From positions 1-6,758 of the forward strand of contig CABMGU010000069.1 of assembly GCA_902385765.1 (NCBI GenBank): a stretch of DNA of 6,758 bases, read 5' to 3'. This DNA is from an uncultured archaeon. GTDB taxonomy: Archaea > Nanobdellota > Nanobdellia > Woesearchaeales > ARS49. Position 1 is the stretch's first letter. The number at the start of each line of letters is the position of its first letter. Shown piece by piece: positions 5,252-6,758 of the stretch. Below the pieces are notes generated by a model. The model saw only the letters and a list, made by a program, of their open reading frames with translations. It did no database searches and had not been told where the DNA came from. The translations under genes and the position numbers were made by a program.

Positions 5252-6175
5252 TTACTCAACAAATTTAACATCATCAACAATGCCATCAGCAGTTGTATCA
5301 AGACCTTCAACAACACGGGCAGAAATTTCAGGATTTTTGGAGTTTCCCTTGGCGATTTCATTAAAATACTTGATAAAAGCAAGCGTGACAGCCCTTGTTC
5401 CTGCATAACGCTTGCCAGCAACAACCAAAATCCACTTCTTAGGATTAAAAGGATTCTTTGTCTTAACAATAATACCGCACTCATCAGCGTGATAGGACTT
5501 GCCAGAGATTTTCGAAACAATAGCCCAATTGCGCTCCTTATCAAAATAAATCGGAAGTTTGTCATTCACTTTCTGGGTTACGGTATTAACAACAGGACCG
5601 CCGATAAGAATAAGGTTTTTCTGCAAATCCTCTGAACGCACTTCTGTGTCCAAGCGGACGCTGAGCTCGTCAAGATGAGTGAGAAATGAGCCAAGGAACA
5701 AAGCCAAATCAATTCCATAGTAGCCATCACGTGAGCGCGCCATATCAGGACCGTGAGGGTCAGGCGAGCCGACAACAATTATTCCGTTAAGCTCGTTATT
5801 CTCAATGACAGGAGCGAGAAAATCAGAAGGCTGGGACTTCAAACCAGGCACCTTATGAGCCTCAGAAAACTCCTTCAAAGCAAAAACAAAAGCAGAAGCA
5901 GTCGGAGCATAAATGTTGGCGATAGTGCCCTGAACTTCCTGTTTCTTGATGATTTCAATCAAACCAGCGCGCTCAAGTTTGCGGATATGATAATAGATTT
6001 TCTGCTCGTGAACCCTCAAACGCTTTGCAAGCTCCATGGGATAAGCAGGGCTTGAAGCAAGTTCGTGAAGAATGCGCTGTGCCAAGTGAGAAGATGCTGC
6101 CTTAATCTGCTTCTCAGAGATTTGACGTGCAGGCAGGCTGAAAACTCCCTGCTTTTGCTCCTGGATGACTCTCAT
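5252..6175 (-). CDS. Winged-helix transcription regulator with large C-terminal domain
   Basis: A 307-aa protein. Residues about 28-92 are a winged helix-turn-helix of the ArsR/MarR-like kind: LAQRILHELASSPAYPMELA, then KRLRVHEQKIYYHIRKLERAGLIE with the YYHIRKLE recognition helix, and a wing ending near Y89. The rest (about 115-307) is a separate domain with GSPDPHGP (136-143), SRDGYYGIDLALFLG, LILIGGPVVN (188-197), YHADECG, NPFNPKKW (241-248) and VVAGKRYAGT (251-260). These blocks resemble, from memory, a domain seen in archaeal S-layer-like proteins and DPANN regulators; its ligand is unknown. I start at ATG 6175 because the longer in-frame start at 6268 would run through the promoter and palindrome and into the divergent leader ORF. 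An inverted repeat over its TATA box suggests autoregulation, perhaps with control of the divergent glmS unit. Confidence 0.85.
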   Translation of the reverse strand: MRVIQEQKQGVFSLPARQISEKQIKAASSHLAQRILHELASSPAYPMELAKRLRVHEQKIYYHIRKLERAGLIEIIKKQEVQGTIANIYAPTASAFVFALKEFSEAHKVPGLKSQPSDFLAPVIENNELNGIIVVGSPDPHGPDMARSRDGYYGIDLALFLGSFLTHLDELSVRLDTEVRSEDLQKNLILIGGPVVNTVTQKVNDKLPIYFDKERNWAIVSKISGKSYHADECGIIVKTKNPFNPKKWILVVAGKRYAGTRAVTLAFIKYFNEIAKGNSKNPEISARVVEGLDTTADGIVDDVKFVE

Positions 6176-6200
6176 GTGCTTATACAACTCATTTTTTAGT

Positions 6201-6210
6201 AGTATTAAAA
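6201..6210 (-). promoter_or_regulatory. Probable TATA box of the regulator gene
   Basis: TTTTAATACT on the minus strand is centred about 30 nt before ATG 6175, with no ribosome binding site between, so the mRNA is probably leaderless. It overlaps the inverted repeat at 6203-6221. Confidence 0.45.
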
Positions 6211-6221
6211 ATGTTTTAATA
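6203..6221. promoter_or_regulatory. Candidate operator: 8-bp inverted repeat between divergent genes
   Basis: TATTAAAA (6203-6210) and TTTTAATA (6214-6221) are perfect reverse complements with a 3-bp spacer. A dimeric winged-helix protein bound here would cover the regulator's own TATA box and lie 4 bp from the TATA box of the glmS unit. Palindromes are easy to find by chance in AT-rich DNA, so this is a candidate only. Confidence 0.45.
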
Positions 6222-6224
6222 ATG

Positions 6225-6236
6225 CTTATATATAAG
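6225..6236 (+). promoter_or_regulatory. TATA box of the leader ORF / glmS unit
   Basis: CTTATATATAAG, a 12-bp self-complementary TATA element centred 26 nt before ATG 6256. The spacing fits transcription starting at that ATG. Confidence 0.55.
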
Positions 6237-6255
6237 TTTTTCCATGGAAAAAGGC

Positions 6256-6309
6256 ATGGACGAAACATCCGACGACAACGAACTGTACCAGGAGTTCACG
6301 GCAGGGTAA
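6256..6309 (+). CDS. 17-aa acidic leader peptide ahead of glmS
   Basis: A frame of 17 codons, MDETSDDNELYQEFTAG, ending in TAA one base before the glmS ATG. Six of its residues are Asp or Glu. The TATA box at 6225-6236 places the probable transcript start at this ATG, not at the in-frame ATG 6244, which is too close to the box. Any glmS mRNA from this promoter must therefore begin with this frame, and glmS would be reached by reinitiation. It could be a regulatory leader peptide or simply a device for coupling. I recognise no homologue, and it may be fortuitous. Confidence 0.45.
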   Translation: MDETSDDNELYQEFTAG

Positions 6310-6310
6310 A

Positions 6311-6758
6311 ATGTGAGGAATTCTGGGCTATCTCGGAACAAGAAACGGAACGCCCATTGTGCACGAAGGACTCAAAGCATTAGCGTACAGAGGGTATGAC
6401 AGCTGGGGAATGGCAATGCAGGACGGAGCGAGCATAATCATCCAGAAAGGCATAGGAGACATAACAAAAACGCCGGCAATACAGCAACACAGCACAAGAG
6501 TTGTCGGACACACGCGTTGGGCAACACACGGCGGAGTCACAGAAGAGAACGCACACCCGCACACAAACAAGGAAAAAACAATATGCGCAGTCCATAACGG
6601 CATAATAGAAAACTACTCTGAACTCAAAACAGAACTGGAACAACAGGGCTATGTTTTCGCAAGCCAGACAGACACAGAAGTCATCCCACACCTGATTGAT
6701 TTTTACATGAAACAAGGACAAAACTTCGAGCAGGCATTCACAACAATGCTCGAAAGAA
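6311..6758 (+). CDS. glmS: GlmS, glutamine-fructose-6-phosphate aminotransferase, N-terminal part; TGA at the catalytic Cys codon
   Basis: The first 149 codons of GlmS, which makes glucosamine-6-phosphate from fructose-6-phosphate and glutamine, the entry to amino sugars; the gene runs off the window. The glutaminase (GATase type II) domain is clear: GILGYLG (3-9), EGLKALAYRGYDSWG (19-33), GHTRWATHG (66-74), NAHPH (80-84), AVHNGIIENY (93-102) and SQTDTEV (118-124). Family Arg/Trp (69-70), oxyanion Asn-Gly (96-97) and glutamine-binding Asp (121) are present. Oddity: the expected start Met-Cys-Gly-Ile is written ATG TGA GGA ATT, so a stop codon replaces the nucleophile Cys that becomes residue 1 after Met removal. 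One base (6316) differs from a Cys codon. The frame is otherwise open to the window end. It follows the leader ORF by 1 nt with only a weak AGGG before the ATG. Options are selenocysteine, a base-call error, or a recent null mutation. Confidence 0.85.

Noticed and set aside
5231..5635. Long open frame on the + strand opposite the regulator
   Set aside because: It lies wholly opposite the C-terminal domain of a convincing gene, has no family features, and reflects the skewed base composition. The same applies to the + strand frame at 4235-4912.
6176..6268. A 31-residue extension of the regulator from ATG 6268
   Set aside because: It would overlap the divergent promoter, the palindrome and the leader ORF, and its residues look like translated AT-rich intergenic DNA.
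6311..6316. Genome-wide reassignment of TGA to an amino acid
   Set aside because: TGA ends both HIT genes and the 62-aa gene, two of them as ATGA stop/start overlaps, and no other gene here has an internal TGA.
6256..6322. Fusion of the leader peptide to GlmS by ribosomal frameshifting, as a propeptide
   Set aside because: The glmS frame has TGA before GGA whatever enters it upstream; obtaining Cys-Gly would need skipping two bases after TGT at 6312-6314.
1..6758. tRNA, rRNA, CRISPR array or insertion sequence
   Set aside because: No cloverleaf, no regularly spaced direct repeats, and no transposase-like frame or long terminal inverted repeats were seen by eye on either strand.

Overview
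The window looks like a piece of archaeal chromosome, most likely from a small-genome DPANN-type lineage (Woesearchaeota/Pacearchaeota-like). The lineage is inference; the archaeal assignment is better supported. The evidence is a class III prepilin-like protein, a GGGD-type archaeal prepilin peptidase, NosD-like surface proteins with the Cys/Asp motifs common in such genomes, TATA boxes about 26-31 nt upstream of start codons, and many apparently leaderless genes alongside a few GGTG-type ribosome binding sites.

Left part (1-1743, + strand): an unrecognised 195-aa protein with a hairpin/T-run terminator over its stop codon, an A24 prepilin/preflagellin peptidase, and a 34-aa single-pass membrane ORF with its own promoter. 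A run of three hairpins (1741-1827) separates these from the next block.

Middle part: a two-gene minus-strand operon of HIT-domain proteins (2922 to 1868, ATGA overlap). Both keep the zinc-site residues but lack the nucleophilic middle histidine. Divergent from it is a secreted pilin-like protein (3013-3507), a plausible substrate of the peptidase. Its stop codon interlocks with that of a convergent minus-strand operon (5106 to 3504) encoding a 62-aa two-pass membrane protein, a membrane-anchored beta-helix surface protein and a shorter secreted paralogue.

Right part: a winged-helix regulator with a large C-terminal domain (6175 to 5252, minus strand), followed by another hairpin cluster. 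It is divergent from a 17-aa acidic leader ORF and glmS (glutamine-fructose-6-phosphate aminotransferase, cut off by the window end). A 19-bp inverted repeat lies between them on the regulator's TATA box. The glmS frame has TGA exactly where the catalytic Cys codon (residue 2) should be, with every other visible glutaminase residue intact. This is the most striking observation: selenocysteine, a sequencing error, or a very recent lesion.

Genes of the cell surface dominate: pilin, its peptidase, and the beta-helix proteins. GlmS makes the amino sugar precursor for glycans, which fits a surface-biogenesis theme, but no direct functional link is shown by the sequence. The + strand is A/C-rich at synonymous sites regardless of gene direction, suggesting a replication-strand bias.
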